This document shows, piece after piece, positions 1 to 7,801 of a DNA stretch of 64,000 nucleotides. The first letter of the stretch is position 1; each line of letters starts with the position of its first letter. The position numbers and the translations under genes are program-made. The notes below the pieces were generated by a model, which was not told the origin of the DNA, ran no database searches, and worked only from the letters and a program-made list of their open reading frames with translations. The DNA lies in the NCBI RefSeq assembly GCF_004011885.1, contig NZ_SBEF01000016.1, positions 1 to 64,000 on the forward strand, in the 5' to 3' direction. Origin of the DNA: Serratia microhaemolytica. GTDB lineage: Bacteria; Pseudomonadota; Gammaproteobacteria; Enterobacterales; Enterobacteriaceae.

Positions 1-2
1 AA

Positions 3-104
3 CCGACCAAGCTCAGTATAAAACTGAAACGCAAACGAGCGTGGATGAAAACAGATTTTTTAGAACGCATACTTAATGCAGGATTTGGGCGATAGAGTGA
101 ATTT
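3..104 (+). CDS. 3' tail of an unidentified gene (partial)
   Basis: An open frame enters from the left window edge and stops with TAG at 102-104, giving about 33 residues that end in LERILNAGFGR. The tail is rich in Lys and Arg. I do not recognise the family and too little is visible to assign a function. It could also be a chance open frame, because it has no visible start. It points toward the convergent DUF2867 gene at 141-689. Confidence 0.25.
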
Positions 105-140
105 TAATCATTCATGCGGTTGCCCTGCGCTCCCATCATC

Positions 141-689
141 TTAAGCAAGGCGTTTGAGCATCGACTTAACGACACATTTATGGAATGGCTTAATTATTAT
201 GAGATATAATTTACCTACTAATGTATGAGGTTGAACAACGGAGATAATAAACACTCGATCACCCTCAATTTTTCTATTCATGTATACCGACAAAAAGACA
301 TCAAAATGAGCATCCTCTAAACTAAGAACTAACTCTGCATCACTGATTTGGTGCACACGAAAGAAATCCACTTCTGAACCAGCTTCTAAGCTATTTTGTC
401 GATAAGTTGTGGCTGAACGGGAAAAACCGTTGGTTGGCGCGATGCCAAATTTACATACAAGAATGTCGCGTAACTTGAGTATTATATTGACCCATTTCGG
501 ACTTGACGCAGTTAGGTTGAAATAAGCCTCGCTAGCACATTTTAGGGGGTGCGGTGCAACATACTGCGCGAAACAGTCAGCATAGTAAGCTTGAGCGAAT
601 CGCGAAGCAAGCGCACTGCACATAGGTGGAGGGGATGCAGTAGGTATACATATCGTTTTACGGTGTGCCTTCCATTTCCTAAATAGCAT
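141..689 (-). CDS. DUF2867 family protein
   Basis: A 182-residue protein that resembles the DUF2867 family, small proteins of unknown function found in many proteobacteria. Family-like blocks are YYADCF near residue 35, PKWVNIILKLRD near residue 64, and a C-terminal KLYLIIIKPFHKCVV segment. The start ATG (687-689) has AGAGGT upstream on the minus strand at good spacing. The gene and its flanks are clearly more AT-rich than the housekeeping genes that follow. It sits beside insertion-sequence debris, so recent acquisition or a rearrangement edge is likely. Function is unknown; nothing nearby suggests a pathway. Confidence 0.65.
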   Translation of the reverse strand: MLFRKWKAHRKTICIPTASPPPMCSALASRFAQAYYADCFAQYVAPHPLKCASEAYFNLTASSPKWVNIILKLRDILVCKFGIAPTNGFSRSATTYRQNSLEAGSEVDFFRVHQISDAELVLSLEDAHFDVFLSVYMNRKIEGDRVFIISVVQPHTLVGKLYLIIIKPFHKCVVKSMLKRLA

Positions 690-942
690 TATATGATACC
701 TCTACAATCACTAGTTTTTATTTACTTTCAACTTTATCATCCCTTTAAATTAAAAATGAGGGATGTTATTTTGAGAAGCAATTTCGTTCATTCTGATATA
801 CGATCAGGAAATCAATGTAACTTGCATTTCCTCGGCAGCCAATAACAACTTTTCATATACAATACTAGGGGGCTCACATTCGGGTCAAGCATCCAAAGTG
901 TGGATTGTGTTGTAAGACTACTCCTTTGACAGAGTGTATCGA

Positions 943-1218
943 ATGGCAAAAGTTGATGTGAAGTGCCCATTTTGTAAACAGACGGAATTCGTTAAAAAAC
1001 ACGGTCTGGGAAAAGCCGGCCATCAGCGTTATCAGTGTCAAATGTGCTGCCGAACTTTCCAACTCGATTACGCTTATCGCGCCTGTCACCCGGGTATGAA
1101 AGAGCAAATCGTTGACCTTGGTATGAATAACGCAGGTATCCGTGATACCGCACGGGCGTTGCATATCAGTATCAATGCTGTTGTGCGCACGTTAAAAAAC
1201 TCTCGCCGCGATGTGTAA
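943..1218 (+). CDS. insA: IS1 protein InsA
   Basis: First frame of the iso-IS1 element, 91 residues from ATG 943; an in-frame ATG lies 9 nt further upstream. The N-terminal zinc-finger Cys pairs CPFC and CQMC are present, followed by a helix-turn-helix region (IRDTARALHISINAVVRTLK). InsA binds the IS ends and represses the promoter. Its last codons run through the slippery AAAAAAC at 1194-1200, where a -1 shift gives the InsAB' transposase. The frame ends at TAA 1216-1218 when no shift occurs. Confidence 0.85.
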   Translation: MAKVDVKCPFCKQTEFVKKHGLGKAGHQRYQCQMCCRTFQLDYAYRACHPGMKEQIVDLGMNNAGIRDTARALHISINAVVRTLKNSRRDV

Positions 1219-1640
1219 CTGCGCTGCCACTGGACAACCTGCAAATACAGCTCATCTGCGAAGTGGATGAAATGTGGTCATTTGTAGGCAACAAGAAGCA
1301 GCAGCGCGGGTTGTGGTATGCATGGGAACCCCGGCTTAAACGCATTATTGCCCATGCTTTTGGTCGTCGAAGCAAAAAGACTTTCCATAACTTATTGAAG
1401 TTATTATCGGGTTTTAATGTTGCCTTCTGGTGCACAGATGACTTCAGCGCTTATGACCTGCTGCCGAATGAAAATCACATCACAGGTAAGCTTTATACAC
1501 AACGAATTGAGCGTGAAAATCTGAATCTTCGCAACCGATTAAAACGGCTAAATCGCAAGACTCTCGGATACTCAAAATCAGTAGGAATGCATGACAAAAT
1601 TATCGGTACATTCATTGAGCGTGAGTATTACCTGCAATAA
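1200..1640 (+). CDS. insB: IS1 transposase InsB portion (made as an InsAB' frameshift fusion)
   Basis: The -1 frame is open without stops from the slippery site at 1194-1200 to TAA 1638-1640; the first internal ATG is at 1263-1265, preceded by GTG GAT GAA. The transposase catalytic triad is visible: Asp in VDEMWSFVG, Asp in FWCTDDFSAYD, and Glu in TQRIERENLNLRNRL. Active IS1 transposase is known to be the InsA-InsB' fusion made by -1 frameshifting. The intact slippery run and open overlap here predict the same. It is divergent from E. coli IS1 and is best called an iso-IS1. Confidence 0.85.
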   Translation, partial: LSPRCVTALPLDNLQIQLICEVDEMWSFVGNKKQQRGLWYAWEPRLKRIIAHAFGRRSKKTFHNLLKLLSGFNVAFWCTDDFSAYDLLPNENHITGKLYTQRIERENLNLRNRLKRLNRKTLGYSKSVGMHDKIIGTFIEREYYLQ

Positions 1641-1911
1641 CCAAATCTACACATTGAATACGTGACCCCAGTTCGGGTGGTAATTTTGATTTTAATTGAA
1701 AGACATAGTGCTCTTCTTGGCGGCCATGACCACTCTCTTTGTGCTCGACGATTATCTTCTCTTTCTGTGCGTCAAAGAGTGCCTGAAATTGTGATTGAAC
1801 AGCTTGATATAGCTTCGGTTGGTGAACCACCACATGCGCCTTCTTCTCGCTGATTTTCTCCAGCGTTTCACGCTGACAATGCAAGGCATCAAGCGTCACA
1901 ACCTGGAGCAT
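1641..1911 (-). pseudogene. ISAs1-family (H-repeat type) transposase fragment
   Basis: On the minus strand the translation LQVVTLDALHCQRETLEKI followed by VVHQPKLYQAVQSQFQALFD matches the central part of ISAs1/H-repeat transposases, including the conserved VTLDALHCQ block with its catalytic Asp. The N-terminal half is missing upstream of 1911. The frame runs into the right end of the iso-IS1 element at 1668, so the C-terminal part is lost as well; the last bases nominally overlap the IS1 terminal repeat. It is a dead remnant truncated on both sides. The piece of ISAs1 expected on the far side of IS1 was not recognised, which suggests deletion or recombination. Confidence 0.75.
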
Positions 1912-2089
1912 GGAGACGTGATTAGATCACAGACGATTTGCCCGTTCAAGTTTCATTAACAACGTGTGATCCCGCCCTGGCCACTGGGCGGGGGAGAGCA
2001 ACGGATCCAACGCTAACTGCCACTGGCGCTATTTTCGGTATAGAATGAGCGCCGTTTGTTGCTAACCGTGAATTTAACTAGGCATTTTT

Positions 2090-2713
2090 ATGGCAAAGAG
2101 ACCTCATTCTGCTCGTTTGAAGCTCGCCAGCACAGGGGCGGTGGGTCAGATCCGTATTATCGGTGGGCAGTGGCGTGGGCGTAAATTGTCCGTTATCAAC
2201 AGCCAAGGGCTGCGCCCGACAACAGATCGCATTCGTGAGACGCTGTTTAACTGGCTAGCACCTGTGATAGCGGGTGCTCGTTGCTTGGATTGCTTCGCGG
2301 GGAGTGGTTCATTGGCGCTTGAGGCGCTATCTCGTTATGCCGAGTACGCAACGTTGCTTGAAGCTGAGCGCTCGGTGGCAGCACAGCTAGAGAAAAATGT
2401 GCAGCAGTTGCAAGCTAACGCACAGGTGATCCACACCAATGCATTGAATTGGTTGGCTCAGCCGGGGCAACCGTTTGATGTGGTGTTTCTTGATCCCCCT
2501 TTTCGTCAGGGGTTGTTGGCTGAAAGCGTTGCTCTGCTCGAGCAGCAAGGTTGGCTGGCAAGCTCCGCTTGGATTTATGTTGAAACTGAAGCAGAAGGCG
2601 TGACTCCGCACGTTCCTGTAGATTGGCAGTTACATCGCGAAAAGATAGCCGGGCAGGTCGCTTATCGCCTTTACCATCGCGTTCAAAAGGAGCGTATTGA
2701 TTATGCTGATTAA
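2090..2713 (+). CDS. rsmD: 16S rRNA (guanine966-N2)-methyltransferase RsmD
   Basis: A 207-residue SAM-dependent methyltransferase that modifies G966 of 16S rRNA in the 30S subunit. The SAM-binding loop DCFAGSGSLALEA lies at about residues 67-79 and the catalytic motif DPPF at 135-138. An N-terminal RIIGGQWRGRKL block is typical of RsmD. Length is close to the E. coli protein (198). In E. coli ftsY is divergent from rsmD; here the upstream side is insertion-sequence debris, so this is a likely rearrangement joint. The stop overlaps the start region of yhhL, indicating an operon. Confidence 0.95.
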   Translation: MAKRPHSARLKLASTGAVGQIRIIGGQWRGRKLSVINSQGLRPTTDRIRETLFNWLAPVIAGARCLDCFAGSGSLALEALSRYAEYATLLEAERSVAAQLEKNVQQLQANAQVIHTNALNWLAQPGQPFDVVFLDPPFRQGLLAESVALLEQQGWLASSAWIYVETEAEGVTPHVPVDWQLHREKIAGQVAYRLYHRVQKERIDYAD

Positions 2714-2975
2714 TCTTGGTCGTCTACTGATGCTGGGCGTTTGGGGGTTTATGCTCACTAACCTGCTGTTTCCTTTTCCTAAGCCATTGACCTACTTTGT
2801 GAATGTGGCACTGTTTTTTATGTTGCTCATGCATGGATTACAGCTATTGTTACTCACGGCAACACAAGCGAAATCAGCCCCGATCAGTGGTTGGCAGAAG
2901 GGGAAAATTTTTGTTTTCGGTGTGTTCGAACTGTTAGCGTGGCAGAAAAAGCAGCCGCCAGTGGTTAAGAAATAG
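2703..2975 (+). CDS. yhhL: DUF1145 family membrane protein YhhL
   Basis: About 90 residues, with hydrophobic segments near residues 5-22 and 26-50 and the family sequence PFPKPLTYFVNVALFFMLL. The C-terminal FVFGVFELLAWQKK matches YhhL. The ATG at 2703 lies inside the rsmD stop region; a TTG at 2697 is an alternative in-frame start. It is an inner-membrane protein of unknown function that is conserved downstream of rsmD, and translational coupling is likely. The yhhM gene that follows in E. coli is not found. Confidence 0.85.
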   Translation: MLINLGRLLMLGVWGFMLTNLLFPFPKPLTYFVNVALFFMLLMHGLQLLLLTATQAKSAPISGWQKGKIFVFGVFELLAWQKKQPPVVKK

Positions 2976-3157
2976 CATGTTATACGCAGTGTGACTGCTG
3001 TTTTCTGCGAGAGAGTATTTTGGTCTGGCCTGGTAGTTAGCGCATAGGCCAGATGCTGTTACCAACCGCGCATTGTCGAATTGGGTACCACAACCTACAC
3101 TGATGAAGTGATTCGTTACTGTCGCTTTTCTCGACTCTCGACAATGAGGAAAACATC

Positions 3158-3784
3158 ATGAGTTGGCCATTCCTTGCGGTATTTTTTTCCGGCTGGTTGT
3201 TTGTTGATGCCGCCTATCGAGGCCCACACTGGCAACGTTGGGTATTTAAACCACTGACACTGTTACTGCTACTGTTGCTGGCAAGCCAAGCCCCTCGGCT
3301 TGGTGTGACCGGGTATTTGATTGTTTTTGGTTTGCTGGCAACCCTGCTTGGCGATCTGTTGTTGCTACTGACACGAGAACGGATACTGTACGCTATCGTC
3401 GCCTTTTTTGCGTCGCACTTGCTTTACAGTATCGGTTTTACCAGCCAGATAGGCTTCAGTTTCTATTGGCCACTGCCGCTAACGCTGGCTATCGTCGGTG
3501 GGGTATTGCTGGCAGCAATCTGGAGCAAACTGGGTAAACTGCGCTGGCCAATCACCGCCTGGGTGGTGATGACACTGATCATGGTATGGCGTGCAGGTGC
3601 GCACTATCTGCTGATCCGCTCAGAGGTTGGTTTTTCACTGCTGATTGGCAGTCTGTTGTTACTGGTTGCTAACAGTGTCTGGTTACTGCACCGTTATCGC
3701 TTCAAATTCCGTGCCGCTGATGCGGTAATGGCATTCTGCTACTTCACTGGCCATTTCCTGGTGGTACGTTCACTCTACTTTTAA
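3158..3784 (+). CDS. yhhN: YhhN family membrane protein (lysoplasmalogenase-like)
   Basis: 208 residues with about seven to eight hydrophobic segments throughout. It belongs to the YhhN/TMEM86 family, whose eukaryotic members hydrolyse lysoplasmalogens; the bacterial substrate is not settled. The acidic motif GDLLLLL near residue 68 and the C-terminal FCYFTGHFLVV are family features. The start has GAGGAAA upstream (AATGAGGAAAACATCATG). In E. coli zntA follows; here zntA is absent and tusA comes next on the opposite strand. GCGCCCCTGTAGGGGCGC at 3817-3834 between yhhN and tusA is a perfect hairpin without a T run. Confidence 0.9.
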   Translation: MSWPFLAVFFSGWLFVDAAYRGPHWQRWVFKPLTLLLLLLLASQAPRLGVTGYLIVFGLLATLLGDLLLLLTRERILYAIVAFFASHLLYSIGFTSQIGFSFYWPLPLTLAIVGGVLLAAIWSKLGKLRWPITAWVVMTLIMVWRAGAHYLLIRSEVGFSLLIGSLLLLVANSVWLLHRYRFKFRAADAVMAFCYFTGHFLVVRSLYF

Positions 3785-3855
3785 GTACACAACCGTTATT
3801 GCGCCATAAAACCAGAGCGCCCCTGTAGGGGCGCAGCCTGATGCGACCAGAATGG

Positions 3856-4101
3856 TTAGCGCCCTTTGCGCACCAGGTAGTGATAGGGCAATTGTTCGGT
3901 CTGTTGTGCCAACAGGGTGTGATCCATAAAACGGCAGAACCCGGGGATATCACGTACCGTGGCTGGATCATCAGCCAGGATCAGTAGTGTTTGCCCCTCC
4001 TCCATATGGCGTACTGCTTTGCGCACCATCATCACTGGTTCGGGGCAGCGTAACCCTTGCGCATCGAGTGTTTGATCTGCCTGGGAAAAAGTATCGTTCA
4101 T
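3856..4101 (-). CDS. tusA: Sulfur carrier protein TusA
   Basis: 81 residues, the usual size. TusA accepts persulfide sulfur from IscS and hands it to the TusBCD relay for 2-thiouridine synthesis in tRNA wobble positions. The persulfide-carrying Cys is C19 in the family motif LRCPEPVM. The rest ([18 protein letters not shown]) is typical. It is transcribed away from yhhQ, and their starts share the 4102-4287 intergenic region. Confidence 0.95.
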   Translation of the reverse strand: MNDTFSQADQTLDAQGLRCPEPVMMVRKAVRHMEEGQTLLILADDPATVRDIPGFCRFMDHTLLAQQTEQLPYHYLVRKGR

Positions 4102-4247
4102 TTTCTCTTCTCTTAACGTGCAAACAGCAGCGCATCTGTGCGCATGGTGCGTTAGTTTACCTGCCTGATGCTGTGGTGCAACAGTGTCTGTTCAATGACC
4201 ATTGCATTGGTGACATAAACAGGTATTATGCGCCAGCACAGTTGGCA

Positions 4248-4281
4248 CATGGGTTCCCTCACCCCATCACTCAAAAAAGGT
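4248..4281 (+). promoter_or_regulatory. Candidate preQ1-I riboswitch controlling yhhQ translation
   Basis: Just before yhhQ is an ATGGG stem arm (4249-4253), a loop beginning TTCCC (4254-4258), a CCCAT closing arm (4263-4267), then CACTC, an A6 run (4273-4278) and GG (4279-4280). This is the layout of a small preQ1-I H-type pseudoknot: P1 hairpin, pyrimidine loop able to pair with a downstream GG, and an A-rich tail lying in P1. The GG is also the Shine-Dalgarno sequence 7 nt before ATG 4288, so ligand binding would hide it. The gene encodes the queuosine-precursor transporter, which fits. Based on reading the fold by eye; no covariance model was run. Confidence 0.6.
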
Positions 4282-4287
4282 TACATC

Positions 4288-4953
4288 ATGTACTCATTTA
4301 CCGCACAGCAGCGCGTTAGTGCGCTGGTTTGGCTTTCGCTGTTCCATATAGTGATTATCACCGCCAGTAACTATCTGGTACAGATACCGGTTAGTCTGTT
4401 TGGTTTTCATACCACTTGGGGCGCTTTCACCTTTCCGTTTATCTTTGTAGCCACCGATTTAACGGTACGTATCTTTGGCGCTGCATTGGCACGCAGGATT
4501 ATTTTTCTGGTGATGCTCCCAGCGTTACTGATCTCTTATGTGATTTCGACAGTTACTTTTGAGGGGCAGTGGCAGGGTTTTGCTGCTTTGGCGCAGTTTA
4601 ATCTGTTTGTGGCACGTATCGCGATTGCCAGCTTTATGGCTTATATGCTCGGGCAACTGCTCGATGTACATGTTTTTAATCGGTTGCGCCAGCGGCGATC
4701 TTGGTGGGTAGCACCAGCAGCGGCGATGTTCATCGGCAATATCTGCGATACGCTGGCGTTCTTTTTCATTGCGTTTTACCGCAGTAGTGATCCTTTTATG
4801 GCGGCAAACTGGGTGGAAATTGCCTTGGTCGACTACAGCTTCAAGCTGGTGGTCTGCATGTTATTTTTCTTGCCGATGTATGGTGTGTTACTGAATTTAC
4901 TGCTCAAACGTCTGGCGGCTTACCACCCGGAACGGCGTTTGCAGTTAAATTGA
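4288..4953 (+). CDS. yhhQ: Queuosine precursor transporter YhhQ
   Basis: 221 residues when started at ATG 4288, the same length as the E. coli protein. An upstream in-frame ATG at 4228 would run through the riboswitch and is rejected. It is an inner-membrane transporter of the ECF-like VUT/YhhQ family that imports 7-cyano-7-deazaguanine or 7-aminomethyl-7-deazaguanine for queuosine synthesis. Family motifs FHTTWGAFTFPFIFVATDL, FGAALARRIIF and GNICDTLAFFFIAF are clear, with about six transmembrane segments. The ribosome site AAGG at 4277-4280 is part of the probable preQ1 riboswitch. Confidence 0.95.
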   Translation: MYSFTAQQRVSALVWLSLFHIVIITASNYLVQIPVSLFGFHTTWGAFTFPFIFVATDLTVRIFGAALARRIIFLVMLPALLISYVISTVTFEGQWQGFAALAQFNLFVARIAIASFMAYMLGQLLDVHVFNRLRQRRSWWVAPAAAMFIGNICDTLAFFFIAFYRSSDPFMAANWVEIALVDYSFKLVVCMLFFLPMYGVLLNLLLKRLAAYHPERRLQLN

Positions 4954-5044
4954 TCTGCTCAAGTTGTCAGTTCAGTTATGCTGTAGCGCAATTGCGCGAT
5001 AGGTTCTAGCCCTGTTCAATCGTGATACGCTAGGTTCAGGCGAT

Positions 5045-5070
5045 AACGGGGCGCAAGTCGCCCCCGTTGG
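5045..5070 (-). terminator. Hairpin after mngB (no T run)
   Basis: AACGGGGCG and CGCCCCCGTT flank a short CAAGT loop, giving a strong stem immediately 3' of the mngB stop. There is no T run on the minus strand, so it is at best an incomplete intrinsic terminator or an RNA 3'-end stabiliser. Confidence 0.4.
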
Positions 5071-7725
5071 TTAGCAGGTAAAGCGGAAGGTCTTCGATTG
5101 GCAAGGAGCCAGTGTGCTGAAATCGCCGGGGCTGCTCTGTTGCTTGGTTAGCGGTTGTTCATCCATACCAGTTTCCTGCCAATTGTTGACCGTCCCCTCC
5201 GGTACGCTGAGATGTCCACCTATTGGCTGTTGCTCGGATGGGTTATATACCCGAATGATAAACGCCTCAGCATCCTCAGCTTTCTTTAACACACTCAATA
5301 CTGGGCCATCTTGCGCCATTGACAGCAGACTGAAACTGAGTGGGGTACCGAAGTTAGCCAAATTCAGCTTCATGGCATCAAATGGGATTTTGTTGTAGCA
5401 GCGTACCGGGGTGAGATAAGCGCGAGCTTGTTGCATGACTCCAGCCTGATGCGGATCTCCCGCAAAGCTGAACAGGCTAAAGCGGCAGCGTAATTGACCA
5501 CGCATTTGTGAATCAGGTGTTGGCAGTTTAATGCCAGAGGGGCGACCGGGGCGCAGCAGTAAATCCTCTTTGCCCAGCACTCCCACCGAGCGGAACAGTG
5601 TCAGTGCGAAGGTATCGCGACGTTCGCCGATGATCTCAAATTCACGCAGTCCTTCGGTAAATAGGGCTAGGCCGTGACGTCCATCATGCAGTGCTGCAAA
5701 GTTGATTAACTGCCACACCGGAATGGGTGCCTCTTTCCACTTTTCCTGCTGCCAGTGGGCCATTGCCGGATCATCGACTGGGCGGGTAATGGTGCCAAAC
5801 TGGTTATCGGCCAGTACCGTTTTACTGTTAAATGGCGTTGGGATGAGTACTCGTACACGATGATCATCTGCTTGGTTGTTGAGAACCATACTGATATCGA
5901 TACGGCGGCTGTTGTGCGCCAGCGTGATCTCGCATTGTACGTCCAGATAGCCTTCCGTTTGGTGTTGCGCACGTTGTTGTAGATTGGCTGGCAGTGCCAT
6001 ACGTAATGTCAGCGTCGCACTACTTTGCCAGGCTTCATGGCAGATCTCGCGGGTAACCGCACTTTGAGTGGAGTAGAGTAGCCACTCTTGGCGTGCGGGT
6101 GAATAATCGTATTCATCGCCATCATCTGAACCGTCTTCCAGTTGTAACACCTGTTGGTAGTGGCAACCTGTCAGCTTATCTTCAATATCTAGTGTGCCAT
6201 TGTTATTGATCACAATCCGATAGTATTGGTTTTCCAATAAGTCTGGTGATTGTGCTGCTGGCGGGCTGAGTAGCCCGGGTTGATTGGCGTGAATATGCAG
6301 TGTGCTGTATCCCATCGCGGGCAGGTGCTGCAACAACTGAATGTCATACTCCATAAACGGATCATAATTTCCGTAGTGGACGATTTGACGATCAACCAGC
6401 CCTGGATCAATTTCCCGTTTGGAGCGAATAAAATAGGCTACCGGCTGTCCCTGTTGATCAGTTAAGGCAAACTGGCTGGTTCGAGCACGAATGGTGGTGT
6501 TGATCACTTCTTCACGTTCATAAGGCAATAAGTTGAACAGAGCCAACTTGTCGGCCGCTTGGTCGCTATTATTGCTGTGTTGTACAGGCATGTTGTCTAC
6601 GATCTTACGCAGATAGAAGCGTACTAGGTTTTCTGCCATATCTTCAGCCAGTACGAAACGTGCCATCACTTCCCGGTGTACCTTATCACTACAGCAACAA
6701 CCAATACTGTCATGCGCATGATTTTTTAGGATCTCCTTCCACATTTTTTCCAGTAGACCGTGGTGATATTCAAAACCAAGAGACCACGCGATAGCCGCCA
6801 GTGGTTCAAGGATGTTGACGATTTTATTCTCAATCTCTGCGTTGGCGATCTTGATGTCCATGCGTGTGGAGGAGATGGTGCGGTGAACGCGCATATATTT
6901 GCCATCGTTAAATTCGCCCATCAGGGTGGCCAACCGTTCACGGTGGGCTTCGATGCGTTCAAATACTTGTTCGAAGCGGCTGATCAGAAATTCGCGTTGT
7001 GGGTAAATGTCACGCAGTTTTGCTATTACTTGGAAAATGTTCTGTTGCAGCGGCATCTGGTCATGGCCATTGGGCAGCAGGATATCTTGCGTCAATGAGG
7101 CGTTTTCCAACACTTCGAAATAACTGTCGAGCCGTTTGCGCAATCCAGCTTCATCTTCAGGTAAGTACTTACCAATTGCGTAGCCAAGTGGTAACACCTG
7201 TACTACCACTTCGCTGCCATCGTTGCTCTGCCAGAGAAATTCTGTTTTATCTGTGCCATGGCGTTCTGAGCAGCCACGCCAAAACAAAGCACGGGTGATC
7301 CCAAAACCGTTAAAGATATGCGGTAACTGTGCAGACATGCTAAAAGAGTCCGGTAGGTAACCGATCTTCATCGGTTCACCGAAAGCGAGGCAATCACGTA
7401 GACCGTACATTAAGTTACGCACAATCGATTCGCCCGCGACGATCATCGTGTCGGTTTGGGTATACCAAGGGCCAATAATCAGTTTGCCGGCAGCAACCAG
7501 TGCTTTCACTCGCTGACGATGTTGTGGTTTGATGGCAAAGTAATCTTCAAGTATCGCCGTTTGACCATCGAGCAGATAAAAAGGGTACGCGGTATCGTTT
7601 TCCAGCCGAGTCAGGATCTCTTCCATGTTGTTAATTAGCAGAATACGTGATTCCTCAGTGGTGAAATACCACTCACGATCCCAGTGCATATGCGGTGTGA
7701 TATGAACTCGTGATACAGCTTTCAT
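5071..7725 (-). CDS. mngB: Alpha-mannosidase MngB (GH38)
   Basis: 884 residues. It hydrolyses the 2-O-(6-phospho-alpha-D-mannosyl)-D-glycerate delivered by MngA, giving mannose 6-phosphate and glycerate in the cytoplasm. GH38 features: the metal-binding [10 protein letters not shown] near residues 12-21, the PDSF segment near 125-128 and the NHAHDSIGC block near residue 340; the C-terminal half is the beta-sandwich domain. The ATG at 7725 has AGGAATC upstream at good spacing. It lies 76 nt downstream of mngA on the same strand, so the two form one operon. No defect is visible. Confidence 0.95.
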   Translation of the reverse strand: MKAVSRVHITPHMHWDREWYFTTEESRILLINNMEEILTRLENDTAYPFYLLDGQTAILEDYFAIKPQHRQRVKALVAAGKLIIGPWYTQTDTMIVAGESIVRNLMYGLRDCLAFGEPMKIGYLPDSFSMSAQLPHIFNGFGITRALFWRGCSERHGTDKTEFLWQSNDGSEVVVQVLPLGYAIGKYLPEDEAGLRKRLDSYFEVLENASLTQDILLPNGHDQMPLQQNIFQVIAKLRDIYPQREFLISRFEQVFERIEAHRERLATLMGEFNDGKYMRVHRTISSTRMDIKIANAEIENKIVNILEPLAAIAWSLGFEYHHGLLEKMWKEILKNHAHDSIGCCCSDKVHREVMARFVLAEDMAENLVRFYLRKIVDNMPVQHSNNSDQAADKLALFNLLPYEREEVINTTIRARTSQFALTDQQGQPVAYFIRSKREIDPGLVDRQIVHYGNYDPFMEYDIQLLQHLPAMGYSTLHIHANQPGLLSPPAAQSPDLLENQYYRIVINNNGTLDIEDKLTGCHYQQVLQLEDGSDDGDEYDYSPARQEWLLYSTQSAVTREICHEAWQSSATLTLRMALPANLQQRAQHQTEGYLDVQCEITLAHNSRRIDISMVLNNQADDHRVRVLIPTPFNSKTVLADNQFGTITRPVDDPAMAHWQQEKWKEAPIPVWQLINFAALHDGRHGLALFTEGLREFEIIGERRDTFALTLFRSVGVLGKEDLLLRPGRPSGIKLPTPDSQMRGQLRCRFSLFSFAGDPHQAGVMQQARAYLTPVRCYNKIPFDAMKLNLANFGTPLSFSLLSMAQDGPVLSVLKKAEDAEAFIIRVYNPSEQQPIGGHLSVPEGTVNNWQETGMDEQPLTKQQSSPGDFSTLAPCQSKTFRFTC

Positions 7726-7801
7726 TTTTGATTCCTGAATAATAGCCTAGAGAGTAGGCGCGGTAATATGTCGCCAATAACGCACTAACTAGTCAGCATG
7801 G

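Larger units (their letters stand above)
882..1668 (+). mobile_element. iso-IS1 insertion sequence
   Basis: An IS1-family element of about 787 bp. The ends are imperfect inverted repeats: the left end starts GGGTCAAGCATCCAAAGTG at 882 and the complement of the right end starts GGGTCACGTATTCAATGTG at 1668, with about 21 of 28 positions matching. Inside are the two standard overlapping frames, insA and insB, joined by an A6C slippery run at 1194-1200. I see no convincing 8-9 bp target duplication (left flank CTCACATTC, right flank CAGTTCGGG), so flanking DNA may have been lost or rearranged after insertion. Both reading frames look intact, so the element could still be mobile. Confidence 0.85.

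Noticed and set aside
874-1164. Open frame of 96 codons on the minus strand across insA
   Set aside because: Antisense shadow of the IS1 insA gene; no ribosome site and no family resemblance.
3817-3834. Perfect GCGCCCCTGTAGGGGCGC hairpin taken first as a terminator
   Set aside because: No T run on either strand; kept only as a note under yhhN.
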